Assembly (NCBI GenBank): GCA_015231825.1
Contig: JADGAV010000035.1
Coordinates: 1 to 52,492, forward strand
Reading direction: 5' to 3'
Origin: SAR324 cluster bacterium
GTDB lineage: Bacteria; SAR324; NAC60-12
Length of the DNA: 52,492 bases
The notes under the pieces were generated by a model. That model was given only the letters and a program-made list of their open reading frames with translations. It was not told where the DNA came from and made no database searches. A program made the position numbers and the translations under genes. Positions 1-8,933 of this stretch are shown here, piece after piece. Every line of letters starts with the position of its first letter. The first letter of the stretch is position 1.

Positions 1-65
1 TCAATATTTTAGAACTGATATCATTGACTAATTTTAATAAAGCTACGAACTTGGGATAGAGGAAT

Positions 66-1208
66 ATGACCAGCAGATCTAAAGATGCAATTGTGATAGG
101 AGGAGGCATTGCTGGTGCTTCAATTGCTTTTCGGCTGGCAGAAAAGGGCTTGAGCGTTACCCTGCTGGAAAAAGGACGAGTGGGGGAGCAGGCATCAGGA
201 CGTGCCGGCGGGGGAGTTCGTCAACAGAACCGCCATCCTGCCGAGCTTCCGCTGGCAATGGAAGCGATCAAGATTTGGTCAAGGATGGAAGAGGAACTGG
301 AATGTGATGTCGGCTACCGTCGTAATGGCAACATTCGATTGCTGTTCACATCTGAAGAATTGGAAGGCCATTCCCGGATTGTTTCCCGGGAACGTAAAGC
401 GGGGCTTCCTGTTGAAATCCTGACAGCGGATGAAATTCGTCGCAGGATTCCCTGCATTTCTGATGAAGTAGAGCTTCTTGGAGGAAAATATTGTCCCAGC
501 GACGGAACCGCTAATCCTCTGCTGGTTGTCAAAGCCATTTGCCGCTCGGCCCGCAGGAAAGGAGTGGAAATCAGGGAAAATGAACCGGTTCAGAAGGTCA
601 AATTTGGAAACGGCAAGGTGGAGGCAATTGTTACGGGGACAGCAGAATATCGAGCGGATGTGTATGTCAATGCAGCAGGTTCCTGGGCACAGGGACTGTG
701 TCGACTGGCGGGGCTCAATTTTCCTCAAAAAGTATTCCGCGCCCCTATTCTGCTGACGGAAAAGCTGCCACCGCTCATCGGGCCATTTGTCTCTTTTGAG
801 GATCTTTACTTGAGACAGGCCATTGAGGGCAACATCCATCTTGGACCCCGCAGCGTCTATAACTCTTCAGAAAATAGCTTCGATCAGAGCAGCCAGCTGG
901 CCGAATTTGCCCATAGCGGGCGTCTCGTGCCTAAAATTTTTCCAATTTTAAATCAGGTGACGATTATTCGGGCGTTTGCCGGTCTGATTCACAAAACTCC
1001 TGACGAAATTCCGATTTTGGACCGTGCGCCGACCCTTTCCAATTTCTTTCTCGCTGCCGGATTTTCGGGGCATGGATTCTGCCTGGGTCCAGCGGTAGGA
1101 AAAGTGATGGCTGAATGGATTGCTGACGGCAGGAGTTCGATTGAGCTCGGCGGCCTGAAATGGACGCGATTTGAATCAATTTATGATCATGTCTCAGCTG
1201 GATTGTGA
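66..1208 (+). CDS. FAD-dependent amine/opine oxidoreductase, DAO family (HcnC/LhpB/SoxB-like)
   Basis: This 380-residue protein has an N-terminal Rossmann FAD-binding motif (VIGGGIAGASIAFRLAEKG, residues 10-28) and a C-terminal DAO-family segment (AAGFSGHGFCLGPAVGK) typical of glycine, sarcosine and D-amino-acid oxidases. A purine-rich site (AGAGGA) lies four bases before the ATG. The next two genes encode a small [2Fe-2S] protein and a second FAD protein with a BFD-like cluster. That trio is the known architecture of hydrogen cyanide synthase, opine oxidases and D-hydroxyproline dehydrogenase, in which this subunit oxidises the C-N bond of the substrate. The substrate cannot be told from sequence. 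Monomeric sarcosine oxidase is less likely, given the linked subunits. Confidence 0.85.
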   Translation: MTSRSKDAIVIGGGIAGASIAFRLAEKGLSVTLLEKGRVGEQASGRAGGGVRQQNRHPAELPLAMEAIKIWSRMEEELECDVGYRRNGNIRLLFTSEELEGHSRIVSRERKAGLPVEILTADEIRRRIPCISDEVELLGGKYCPSDGTANPLLVVKAICRSARRKGVEIRENEPVQKVKFGNGKVEAIVTGTAEYRADVYVNAAGSWAQGLCRLAGLNFPQKVFRAPILLTEKLPPLIGPFVSFEDLYLRQAIEGNIHLGPRSVYNSSENSFDQSSQLAEFAHSGRLVPKIFPILNQVTIIRAFAGLIHKTPDEIPILDRAPTLSNFFLAAGFSGHGFCLGPAVGKVMAEWIADGRSSIELGGLKWTRFESIYDHVSAGL

Positions 1209-1234
1209 ATTTCTCAAAAAAGAAAGGAGTTTGA

Positions 1235-1546
1235 TTGGAAAATCGAAGAGTTGAAAGAGGAGTCAAACGAGGGCCTGTGTTTGAGATTGAAGTCGACGGC
1301 GAAACCATGCTTGCCTATGAAGGCGAAACCATTGCCGCTGTCTTGATTGCAGGGGGCCGGCGGATTTTCAATCGAAGTCCTAAAATTAACCGAAACCGCG
1401 GTATTTATTGCGGCATCGGGCTCTGCTATGAATGTGTGATGGTTGTGGACGGTATACCCAACAGACGGGCATGCCGGCAATTGGCGACTCCCGGTTGCCG
1501 GGTGGAGAGCCAGGCAGGGTTGGGGCCCTGGGAGGGACAACAATGA
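1235..1546 (+). CDS. Small [2Fe-2S] subunit of a HcnABC/LhpBEF-like dehydrogenase
   Basis: This 103-residue protein carries a plant-type ferredoxin cysteine pattern near residue 55 (CGIGLCYEC followed 12 residues later by another Cys), as in Fer2_4 small subunits such as HcnA and LhpF. Its role would be electron transfer between the two flavin subunits. The start is a TTG at 1235, chosen because a clear AAGGAG lies six bases upstream and the upstream gene ends only 26 bases before. The stop codon overlaps the ATG of the next gene in an ATGA arrangement, so the two are probably translationally coupled. Confidence 0.85.
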   Translation: MENRRVERGVKRGPVFEIEVDGETMLAYEGETIAAVLIAGGRRIFNRSPKINRNRGIYCGIGLCYECVMVVDGIPNRRACRQLATPGCRVESQAGLGPWEGQQ

Positions 1547-2940
1547 AAGAAACGGAACTGCTTATTCTGGGGGCCGGGCCCGCTGGACTGGCCGCTGCCA
1601 TTGAAGCGGTCAAAGCGGGAAGCAAAGTGACCCTAGTCGATGAAAATCCTTTTCCGGGCGGTCAAATCTATCGTCAGTTTGATCGCGGTTTCAAGGTCAG
1701 CGATGCCAAGGTGCTGGGACGTGATTTCGGCAGAGGGCAAAAATTACTGGCGGAATTTGAAAGGGTTCGTGATCGGGTAGACTATTTTAGCATGTCCACA
1801 GTGTGGGGAATTTTTCCGAACAATGAAGTGACTTTGCTTCTTCAGGAACAATCTCAACGGATTCGTTTTCAAAAGCTGATTGTTGCTGCGGGTGCTTATG
1901 ACCGCCCCGTTCCTTTTCCAGGGTGGACTCTGCCTGGGGTCTTCACAGCGGGTGGTGCTCAACGTCTGGTCAAAACTCAACGGGTGCTTCCTGGAGAAAA
2001 AATTCTGCTCGCGGGTTCAGGACCTCTGCAGCTGGCATTGGCCAATCAAATCGTGGATGCCGGAGGAAATGTCGAAGCCATTGCCGAAGCCGGGACCATA
2101 GAAAACTGGTTCCGCCTCATCCATGCGTCCCGGGGTCAGTGGCAGCTGATTGCTGACGCCTTAAAATACATCTGGGGGATTCGAAGAGCAGGAATTCCGA
2201 TGCTCCGCGGGCACATCATCGTCGAAGCACGTGGTGAACAGCAGGTAGAAGAAGCGGTGATTGCTGAAGTGGATGAAAACTGGCGACCCAAGCCGGGCAG
2301 GCAGCGGACGCTCATTGTTGACACGGTCTGTGTGGGCTATGGTTTCACCCCATCGACGGGCATCACGCGTCTGGCAAAATGCGAACATCAGTATGATCCC
2401 CTCCAGGGCGGCTGGCTGCCTGTGCGAGGTAAGAATATGGAGACCAGCAATCCGGACATCTATGCTGCGGGAGATTGTACCGGAATCGCTGGCAGTATGG
2501 CAGCGATTGACGAGGGTCGAATTGCTGGTATTGCTGCCAGTTGTTCACTGGAAAAGATTTCGCCGACAGAAGCTGATCGGCGTGCGGAACCGAGCCGCCA
2601 GCGTCTGGCATCCCGCAAGCCGCTCCTGCAGGTTCTCAATGAAATTTCAATGCCGCGGCCCGGACTTTTTGAACTGGCGACGGATGATACCATCGTCTGC
2701 CGCTGCGAGGAAATAAGGCTCCGTGAGATCAGCGAAGTGCTCCTGCAGGGTGCCGTCAGCATGAATGAAGTCAAGCGCCTGACGCGAATGGGTATGGGCA
2801 ACTGCCAGGGCCGCATGTGCGCGCCAGCACTGCAGGAGATTATTGCACTGCAAAAAAAGATGCCTCCAGCCGATTTGGGATCTTTAACCCCACGACCTCC
2901 GCTTTGTCCGGTACCCTTGCAGGTTTTGCAGGAATCCTGA
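1543..2940 (+). CDS. NAD(P)/FAD-dependent oxidoreductase subunit with C-terminal BFD-like [2Fe-2S] domain (HcnB/LhpE-like)
   Basis: This 465-residue protein starts at the ATG overlapping the preceding stop. It begins with ELLILGAGPAGLAAAIEA, an FAD-binding motif, and has a second nucleotide-binding motif (LLAGSGPLQLALA) in the middle. The pattern DIYAAGDCTGIAGSMAAID is the conserved FAD-contact segment of pyridine nucleotide-disulfide-type reductases. Near the C terminus, VCRCEEI and then GNCQGRMC give the CxC...CxxxxC pattern of a BFD-like [2Fe-2S] domain. With the two genes upstream it completes a three-subunit amine/opine dehydrogenase. An ORF extension upstream to 1432 exists but overlaps the ferredoxin gene and is not needed. 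Confidence 0.85.
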   Translation: MKETELLILGAGPAGLAAAIEAVKAGSKVTLVDENPFPGGQIYRQFDRGFKVSDAKVLGRDFGRGQKLLAEFERVRDRVDYFSMSTVWGIFPNNEVTLLLQEQSQRIRFQKLIVAAGAYDRPVPFPGWTLPGVFTAGGAQRLVKTQRVLPGEKILLAGSGPLQLALANQIVDAGGNVEAIAEAGTIENWFRLIHASRGQWQLIADALKYIWGIRRAGIPMLRGHIIVEARGEQQVEEAVIAEVDENWRPKPGRQRTLIVDTVCVGYGFTPSTGITRLAKCEHQYDPLQGGWLPVRGKNMETSNPDIYAAGDCTGIAGSMAAIDEGRIAGIAASCSLEKISPTEADRRAEPSRQRLASRKPLLQVLNEISMPRPGLFELATDDTIVCRCEEIRLREISEVLLQGAVSMNEVKRLTRMGMGNCQGRMCAPALQEIIALQKKMPPADLGSLTPRPPLCPVPLQVLQES

Positions 2941-2983
2941 ATTTTTTGCAGAGTCATTAACAATTGATTTTCCAAAACTTGAA

Positions 2984-3502
2984 TCAGTCGTGCTCGTTCT
3001 CATTCTTATGATCCTCGTCCTCTCTTTTCTTGCTTGACCTTTCCTTTGGTATCGAGATTCCTGACTCGGAGATTTCCTTTCTCATAAAGGCTAACTCCCC
3101 CGAAGTGATGATCGTTTCCGGATGCACCAAAGTGTAGATTTTCATCGGCATTTCCTTTTCCTCGATTTTTTCGATGGATTCTTTCAACTTCTGCGTCTTT
3201 TTTTTAAGAGAATATTGAGACCATTCTGAAAAGTTCAATTCCCCTCTACCCTCATCGACATCGTGGGCAAGCAGTACAGAAATGACTGGCATGTAAGTGT
3301 ACCATGGCCATCGGGTTTCATTGCTGTGACAATCAAAACAGGATCTTTTCAGAATCGGATCACTCTGTTTCCCTATGATCGGGTCTTGATGTTTAACAGG
3401 CGGGTTTTTTTCGGGGAGAATGATCTTGGCAATTGCCAGGCTTCCACCCCATATGATTACTCCTCCGATAATCAACGCGAAAGCAATCTTTTGAATCCTC
3501 AT
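2984..3502 (-). CDS. Membrane-anchored haem-binding domain protein (Haem_bd-like)
   Basis: This 172-residue protein has one N-terminal hydrophobic helix (residues 6-29, signal anchor) followed by a c-type haem motif CFDCH at residues 55-59. The surrounding text, CHSNETRWPWYTYMPV with a later Met-rich MPMKIYTLVHPE, matches the Haem_bd family of small periplasmic mono-haem proteins. The C-terminal tail is rich in Lys, Asp, Glu and Asn. It is convergent with the dehydrogenase trio, separated by 43 bases, so it is not in that operon. A role as a periplasmic electron carrier or sensor is inference only. Confidence 0.75.
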   Translation of the reverse strand: MRIQKIAFALIIGGVIIWGGSLAIAKIILPEKNPPVKHQDPIIGKQSDPILKRSCFDCHSNETRWPWYTYMPVISVLLAHDVDEGRGELNFSEWSQYSLKKKTQKLKESIEKIEEKEMPMKIYTLVHPETIITSGELAFMRKEISESGISIPKERSSKKREDEDHKNENEHD

Positions 3503-3709
3503 TTTATTACCTCATTGTTAATGTGCATTAATTCATTTTGAAACATTGATGACACTTTTGAATCAATATTACACCCAATATTCAGCAATGAAAAAGGAAT
3601 TTACATCAATGAAACAGGTCTGACAATCCGTCAAACGACATCATTTTTAACACACATCATAATAATGGGTTGGGGTGGGAAATCAATCTTGTCAGATAGT
3701 TTCGAAATT

Positions 3710-4723
3710 TCAAATTTCCTTTCCCGGAACAGGTACCGCTTCAGAAAGTAAACGTTCAGCTTTCAATTCTGCCCACAAATCATTGGGGATCGGGAAATGA
3801 AAGAGACGTTCGTTTTCCAGAAATTCGGCCGCAGACCGCACACCTGTCAGCACCGTTGCAATTGCAGGATGGGCCAGAGGAAACTGCAGAGCCGCTGCTT
3901 TGAGGGGGGTTCCGTGTCTTTCGCAGATCCTGCTTATCCGAACGGCTTTATCGATCAATTCACTGGAAGCATCCGTGTAGTTGTAAGTTATTCCCGGCTT
4001 TGGATCAGCCAGCAAACCGCTGTTGAATACGCCCCCGAGAATAACTGAAATATTTCGTTCCAGGCATTTTTGCAGAAATTCTGGAAATCCTGACTGATCG
4101 ATCAGTGAGTATCGGCCGGCGAGTAAAAAACAGTCAAAATCACAAAGATCCATAAATCGGGAAAGCATTTCCCATTGATTCATTCCGGCACTCACGGCCT
4201 TGATGCTGCCTTCTCTGCGAAGTTGGTCCAACGCTTTGTAAGCCTCATCGGAGGCCCATTCAAAATGATCGTCAGGGTCGTGGATATGAAGGATGTCTAT
4301 GGAGTTCACCCCCATGCGCTTGAGGCTTTCCTCGTAGGAGCGCATCACCCCGTCATAGCCATAGTCGAAAACACAACTCATCTCCGGGTTGGCCAGATAG
4401 TAGGGTTTTCCATGTTTGTCGAGTTCTCCTTCAGTATGCGCACCAGGGCGGATCAGACGCCCCACCTTGGTGGACAGCACGTATTCATGGCGTTCATGCT
4501 CGGTCAACATGCGGCCGATGCGTTTTTCAGAAAGGCCGTAGCCGTAGTACGGTGCCGTGTCAAAATACCGCACTCCGGCCTCCCATGCCGCCTGCAAAGC
4601 CCCATTTGCCTCGGATTCTTCCACGATCCTGTTTAAATTTCCGATGGGAGCTCCGCCAAAACTGAGCCGGGTCACCTTCAATTTAGTGCTGCCGATTCGG
4701 GCTAAATCTGTTGCTTTCGGCAC
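3710..4723 (-). CDS. Aldo/keto reductase (L-fucose/D-threo-aldose dehydrogenase-like)
   Basis: This 337-residue protein shows the AKR TIM-barrel signatures: FDTAPYYGYGLSEKRIG with the catalytic Asp and Tyr, LSTKVGR with the Lys, and ILHIHDPD with the His. The early LGFGGAP-like segment (RLSFGGAPIGN) and overall length resemble the AKR group that includes D-threo-aldose 1-dehydrogenase, L-fucose dehydrogenase and pyridoxal 4-dehydrogenase. It lies 170 bases downstream of the M20 hydrolase on the same strand and may be co-transcribed. The substrate is not predictable. Confidence 0.85.
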   Translation of the reverse strand: MPKATDLARIGSTKLKVTRLSFGGAPIGNLNRIVEESEANGALQAAWEAGVRYFDTAPYYGYGLSEKRIGRMLTEHERHEYVLSTKVGRLIRPGAHTEGELDKHGKPYYLANPEMSCVFDYGYDGVMRSYEESLKRMGVNSIDILHIHDPDDHFEWASDEAYKALDQLRREGSIKAVSAGMNQWEMLSRFMDLCDFDCFLLAGRYSLIDQSGFPEFLQKCLERNISVILGGVFNSGLLADPKPGITYNYTDASSELIDKAVRISRICERHGTPLKAAALQFPLAHPAIATVLTGVRSAAEFLENERLFHFPIPNDLWAELKAERLLSEAVPVPGKEI

Positions 4724-4893
4724 TGATCATACTCCTTGCTTGTCATGGTATTTTTTTCAGGTTTGTCATCCAGTTGGCGAGTGTGACGTCTGCACTTTTT
4801 AACTATCATCGAAGGTATAGCAAGCCGCTCATGAATACAATGATAAAAATCGGAGATGCCTGAAACTCTGAGGGTGCCTGACATATTCCAAAA

Positions 4894-6159
4894 TCAAGCC
4901 TTGGAGCGGGAGCAAAGTCTTAAGACTGTATGCAGGAGGACGTTGGCTCCGGCGACCAGATCTTCAGACTCGGTATCTTCTGCGGGGCTGTGACTTCGCC
5001 CCTCCTTGGAAGGAACAAAAATCATTCCGGTTGGAGTGATGGAGGCCATTAATTTTGCATCATGGAGTGCACCCGAGGAGAGGGTCATCGCCGGATAGCC
5101 GAGCTCTTGGGCTACCTGTCGAATTTGACCCTGTACGGAATCATCCATGGCAGCTGGAGTCAACTGGTCTTTAGGATGAATTGCAAAAGAAAGGTCAGGG
5201 GCTGCAGTAATGTTCCCGGCAAGCCGATCCAGAGCCTTTTCGATTTGCTGGAGAACATCTTCAGAAGAGGCACGAAATTCGACCCATACCGCTGTTTCTG
5301 CAGGCACCACGTTGTAAGCTCCGTGTCTTACCAGCACATTCCCGCAGGTGAGGACACAGTTCGGGAATTGTTGCTGAAGAATTTCGGGAGCCATGGTGAT
5401 GAAATGAGCCGCTGCAACCAGAGCATCTGCACGCAAATGAAGCGGGGTTGTTCCTGCGTGATCGCTGCGTCCAAAAAATTGAACCTGCAATGAACGGCGC
5501 CCGAAAATGGAGTCGACCACTCCAATTTGGCATCCGGCTTTTTCCAATTGAGGACCCTGTTCGATATGCAGTTCCAGAAAGCCGGCCAGACTTTGAGGAG
5601 ATCGCCGGGCAGTCCTGATCGCTTCCGGCGTCAACGCACCAGGAACAGTCCGGCGCATGGCTTCAAAATCATCGGGGAACTCGGCTGCTTGCTTGAGAAA
5701 TGCTTCGATTGTTTCTGTTGTATGCCCTCCGGTCAATGCCCGACTGCCAAACAGATCTCCCAATCGGCCTTCTTCGTCGGTAAATGCAACGGCTTCCAGG
5801 TGTACCGGCAAATCAATTTTACTTTCTGCAAGAGTAGAGAGAACTTCCAATGCGGCCCAAACCCCGAGTGCTCCATCATAGGAGCCGCCATTGGGAACGC
5901 TGTCAAGGTGGGAACCAAGCAGCAGGGTTCGGGCATCGGGATCAGCGCTCGGATATCGAGCGGACAAATTGGCGGCGGCGTCAATGGCGATCCCGAGAGA
6001 AGCCTTTTCTGCCTGCTGGCAAAAATATTGCCGAACCGCCCGTTCCTCAGTGGAAAACGCCCGACGGTCGATTCCTCCCCCTTCAGATTTTGGCAAGCGT
6101 CCAAATTGAGACTGCCTCGAGAGATTGTCAAGAAATCGCTGTTGCCTGATTTGCAGCAT
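4894..6159 (-). CDS. M20-family amidohydrolase (N-carbamoyl-L-amino-acid hydrolase / allantoate amidohydrolase / beta-ureidopropionase type)
   Basis: The 421-residue protein has the full set of M20 metal-site motifs: GSHLDSVPNGGSYDGALGV (His and bridging Asp), FTDEEG (Glu pair), LELHIEQGP (His typical of the carbamoylase branch) and GRSHSPAEDTE (C-terminal His). The HIEQGP signature separates this branch from ordinary M20 peptidases. Such enzymes release carbamoyl groups from N-carbamoyl amino acids, beta-ureidopropionate or allantoate. It is transcribed divergently from the peptide-binding protein gene, which suggests a shared control region and an imported N-substituted amino acid as substrate. 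Confidence 0.85.
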   Translation of the reverse strand: MLQIRQQRFLDNLSRQSQFGRLPKSEGGGIDRRAFSTEERAVRQYFCQQAEKASLGIAIDAAANLSARYPSADPDARTLLLGSHLDSVPNGGSYDGALGVWAALEVLSTLAESKIDLPVHLEAVAFTDEEGRLGDLFGSRALTGGHTTETIEAFLKQAAEFPDDFEAMRRTVPGALTPEAIRTARRSPQSLAGFLELHIEQGPQLEKAGCQIGVVDSIFGRRSLQVQFFGRSDHAGTTPLHLRADALVAAAHFITMAPEILQQQFPNCVLTCGNVLVRHGAYNVVPAETAVWVEFRASSEDVLQQIEKALDRLAGNITAAPDLSFAIHPKDQLTPAAMDDSVQGQIRQVAQELGYPAMTLSSGALHDAKLMASITPTGMIFVPSKEGRSHSPAEDTESEDLVAGANVLLHTVLRLCSRSKA

Positions 6160-6221
6160 GCTTACTCATTCGCTATCGTTTCAATATAAATTCAAAGGAT
6201 TTGCACATTCATCATTATAAA

Positions 6222-6250
6222 TATATTGATATTTTCTTTTTATCAATATA
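6222..6250. promoter_or_regulatory. 10-bp inverted repeat, candidate operator in the divergent control region
   Basis: TATATTGATA (6222-6231) and TATCAATATA (6241-6250) are perfect inverted arms with a 9-base T-rich spacer. A further direct copy of TCAATATA occurs at 6181-6188. The site sits between the divergently transcribed M20 hydrolase and solute-binding-protein genes. Binding by the GntR protein encoded at 11718 is inference. A bidirectional terminator is unlikely because neither gene ends here. Confidence 0.45.
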
Positions 6251-6343
6251 ATTTCTGCTTAATTCAGGTCAAATTCTGAATCATCCAATTGCTCATTGCC
6301 TTTGTTCAACTTTGCTAGACCCACCTTGCATAATGGAGGAAAC

Positions 6344-7894
6344 ATGAAAAAAATTGTATTGGCAGTTTTATTGACTGCATTGTTCGCAATCAATACATCT
6401 TTTGGAGCAGTTCCAAAGGATATTCTGGTTGTTGGACAAATTGCTGAACCAAAATCATTGGACCCCCATGCCGTCACGGCAGTCAATGATTTTCGGATTT
6501 TGATGAATGCATTTGACGGTTTAGTTCGTTATGAAGACGGCAGTTTAAACGTCGTTCCGTCTCTTGCGGTTCGATGGGAGATTGAAAATGATGGAAAACT
6601 GTATCGTTTTCATTTACGGGATGGTGTAAAATTCCATGACGGGACTCCTTTCAATGCAGAAGCCGTCAAGTTTAACTTTGACCGCATGCTGATCAAGGAT
6701 CACCCCTATGCGGATACCGGTCCTTTTCCTCTTTCATTTTTCTTCAGTGCGATCAAAAAAACACAGGTCGTCGATGAAAACACGGTTGAGTTTGTTTTGG
6801 ACGATCCCTACGCTCCGCTGCTTTCCAATCTGGCTTACCCGACGGGTCTGATTGTTTCGCCTGCCAGTGTGAAACAGCACAAGAAGGAAGTTGGCCGGAA
6901 TCCTGTCGGCACGGGTCCATACATGTTCGAAGCGTGGAAAAGCAACCAGCACGTCACTCTGAAGAAAAATCCGAATTATTGGGACGGCGCACCTACGCTG
7001 AATAAAGTGGTTTTTCGCCCCATCACAGACGCCAACACCCGTGTTGCTGAAATGCTTTCCGGCGGAATTGATCTGATGGTAGAAGTACCGCCGGACAATC
7101 TGACCAAGTTCAAGCAGGACAGCAAATACCAGGTTTACGAACAAGCCGGACCCCACTTATGGTTTTTAATTTTAAACCTGAAAGAAGGTCCCTTCAGCAA
7201 CAAACAGGTCCGTCAGGCAATCAATTATGCCATTGACAAAGAATCCCTTGTCAAAAATGTGCTCCAGGGAACCGCAACAGTAGCCTCTGGCCCCACTCCA
7301 AAAGCTTTTTCCTGGGCGTACAATGACAAACTCAGTCCCTATCCTTACGATCCGGAAAAAGCAAAAAAGATGATCAAAGACGCGGGTTATGAAGGCAAGG
7401 ACGTCACTTTTTATGTGACGGAAGGCGGATCAGGCATGCTGGATCCTGTTCCGATGGGTTCTGCGATTCAAGCCGATCTCGCTAAAGTCGGGCTCAATGT
7501 TAAAATTGAAACCTACGAATGGAATACTTTTCTTGGCAAAGTCAATCCCGGTTTGGAAGGAAAAGCGGACATGGCGGAAATGGCCTGGATGACCAATGAT
7601 CCTGACACCCTTCCTTTTCTCGCATTGAGAACCCAGGCCTGGCCGGACAAAGGCGGTTTCAATTCGGGGTATTATTCCAATCCCAAGGTCGATGATCTTT
7701 TAAATGCTGCCCGAAAAAGTTCTGATAAAAACGAAAGAGCACGGCTTTACAAGGAAATGCAGGAAATTGTCTATGATGATGCCCCCTGGGCCTTCATTGC
7801 CAATTGGAAGCAAAATGCGGTATCGATTGCCGGATTAAAAAGTTTCTCTCTGCAACCGTCATTTCTATTGCTTCTTCAGAAAGCGCATAAGTAA
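6344..7894 (+). CDS. ABC transporter solute-binding protein, family 5 (DppA/OppA-like)
   Basis: This 516-residue protein has a clear signal peptide (MKKIVLAVLLTALFAINTSFG, cleavage near residue 21). The family-5 pattern follows: EPKSLDPHAVTAVNDF, then FHLRDGVKFHDGTPFNAEAVKFNFDR, the most diagnostic stretch. The ATG at 6344 is preferred over an upstream in-frame alternative because GGAGGA lies three bases before it and the signal peptide then begins correctly. It would capture peptides, opines or related solutes in the periplasm and deliver them to the permeases encoded downstream. A stem-loop separates it from the permease gene. Confidence 0.9.
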   Translation: MKKIVLAVLLTALFAINTSFGAVPKDILVVGQIAEPKSLDPHAVTAVNDFRILMNAFDGLVRYEDGSLNVVPSLAVRWEIENDGKLYRFHLRDGVKFHDGTPFNAEAVKFNFDRMLIKDHPYADTGPFPLSFFFSAIKKTQVVDENTVEFVLDDPYAPLLSNLAYPTGLIVSPASVKQHKKEVGRNPVGTGPYMFEAWKSNQHVTLKKNPNYWDGAPTLNKVVFRPITDANTRVAEMLSGGIDLMVEVPPDNLTKFKQDSKYQVYEQAGPHLWFLILNLKEGPFSNKQVRQAINYAIDKESLVKNVLQGTATVASGPTPKAFSWAYNDKLSPYPYDPEKAKKMIKDAGYEGKDVTFYVTEGGSGMLDPVPMGSAIQADLAKVGLNVKIETYEWNTFLGKVNPGLEGKADMAEMAWMTNDPDTLPFLALRTQAWPDKGGFNSGYYSNPKVDDLLNAARKSSDKNERARLYKEMQEIVYDDAPWAFIANWKQNAVSIAGLKSFSLQPSFLLLLQKAHK

Positions 7895-7925
7895 GAGAAA
7901 CGATGATCGCAAAAACGGTGGAATG

Positions 7926-7961
7926 TTCTCATCATTCATCAGTATTCTGAGATGATGAGAA
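7926..7961 (+). other. Intergenic stem-loop between binding-protein and permease genes
   Basis: TTCTCATCAT (7926-7935) and ATGATGAGAA (7952-7961) form a perfect 10-bp stem with a 16-base loop. No T-run follows, so it is not a standard terminator. Hairpins in this position often protect the upstream binding-protein mRNA and raise its level over the permeases; that role here is inference. Confidence 0.5.
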
Positions 7962-7985
7962 TTCTGCCGTCCATTGGGGAAGGCA

Positions 7986-8933
7986 ATGCTGGTTTATATC
8001 TTGAAAAGAAGCTTGCTGCTGATTCCGGTGATGCTGGGTATTTCTCTGGTCGTCTTCGTGATCATGGCCCTGATTCCCGGGGATCCCGCTTTGGCGATCC
8101 TGGGAGCCTATGCAACTCCTGAAAATATTGCAGATATCAATCAGCGTCTGGGATTGGACAAATCGATGCCGGAACAATATCTGAATTGGATCGGCAACCT
8201 GCTCAATGGCGATTTTGGACGGTCCTACCATTTAAACCGTCCAGTGTCTGATGAAATCCTGGAAAGACTTTTCCCCACATTGCTGCTTGCCGGTGTATCC
8301 CTCCTCCTCTGCATTGTTTTCGGAATCCTGATTGGTCTTTTTTCTGCCATCAGACAATATCAGTGGCCGGATCAAATCCTCACCTTGTTCTCGCTAATCG
8401 GTATTTCGACGCCCTCGTTCTGGTTGGGGTTGATGCTGGTTCTCTTTTTTTCCGTAAAATGGCAACTCCTTCCGGCAAGCGGGATGTATTCAATTTATGG
8501 TGATGAAGGATGGCTTGATCTCCTGGAACATATCGTGATGCCTGCCTTGACCCTCGCCCTGGTGGCCACGGGAGTGGTATCCCGTATGACGAGAACCAAT
8601 ATGCTGGAATCGCTCAGGCAGGATTATATCCGCACTGCCCGGGCGAAAGGCATTCGGGAAAGTAAAGTCATATACAGACACGCCTTAAAAAATGCGTTGG
8701 TCAATATTATTCCGGTCTTGGGGCTGCAGGCCGGATTTGTGCTGGGAGGAGCCGTTTATATCGAAACCGTCTTCCAGTGGCCGGGGATTGGAAGGATGCT
8801 GGTGCAGGCTATCACAACCCGCGATATTCTTTTAGTCCAGGGAGGTGTGGTCGTCGTTGCATTCATCTATGTCCTGATCAATCTGTTGACTGATATTCTT
8901 CAGCAAAGTATCGATCCGAGGATTCGACTATGA
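7986..8933 (+). CDS. ABC transporter permease, DppB/OppB type
   Basis: This 315-residue polytopic membrane protein opens with LVYILKRSLLLIPVMLGISLVVFVI, the usual first helix of DppB-like permeases, and has the conserved EAA-loop region near YIRTARAKGIRESKVIYRHALKNAL. The ATG at 7986 is preferred over a TTG at 7974 because a GGGGA-type ribosome site is then at normal spacing. Its stop overlaps the next start codon in ATGA. It forms one half of the transmembrane channel of the importer. Confidence 0.9.
   Translation: MLVYILKRSLLLIPVMLGISLVVFVIMALIPGDPALAILGAYATPENIADINQRLGLDKSMPEQYLNWIGNLLNGDFGRSYHLNRPVSDEILERLFPTLLLAGVSLLLCIVFGILIGLFSAIRQYQWPDQILTLFSLIGISTPSFWLGLMLVLFFSVKWQLLPASGMYSIYGDEGWLDLLEHIVMPALTLALVATGVVSRMTRTNMLESLRQDYIRTARAKGIRESKVIYRHALKNALVNIIPVLGLQAGFVLGGAVYIETVFQWPGIGRMLVQAITTRDILLVQGGVVVVAFIYVLINLLTDILQQSIDPRIRL

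Noticed and set aside
66..2940. Assigning the trio as true hydrogen cyanide synthase hcnABC
   Set aside because: The same three-subunit layout serves opine and D-hydroxyproline dehydrogenases, and nothing in the sequence favours glycine as the substrate.
2920..2965. Short hairpin CAGGAATCCTG followed by AATTTTTT after the BFD-domain subunit
   Set aside because: The stem is too tight (one-base loop, or four pairs with a three-base loop) for a confident terminator call.
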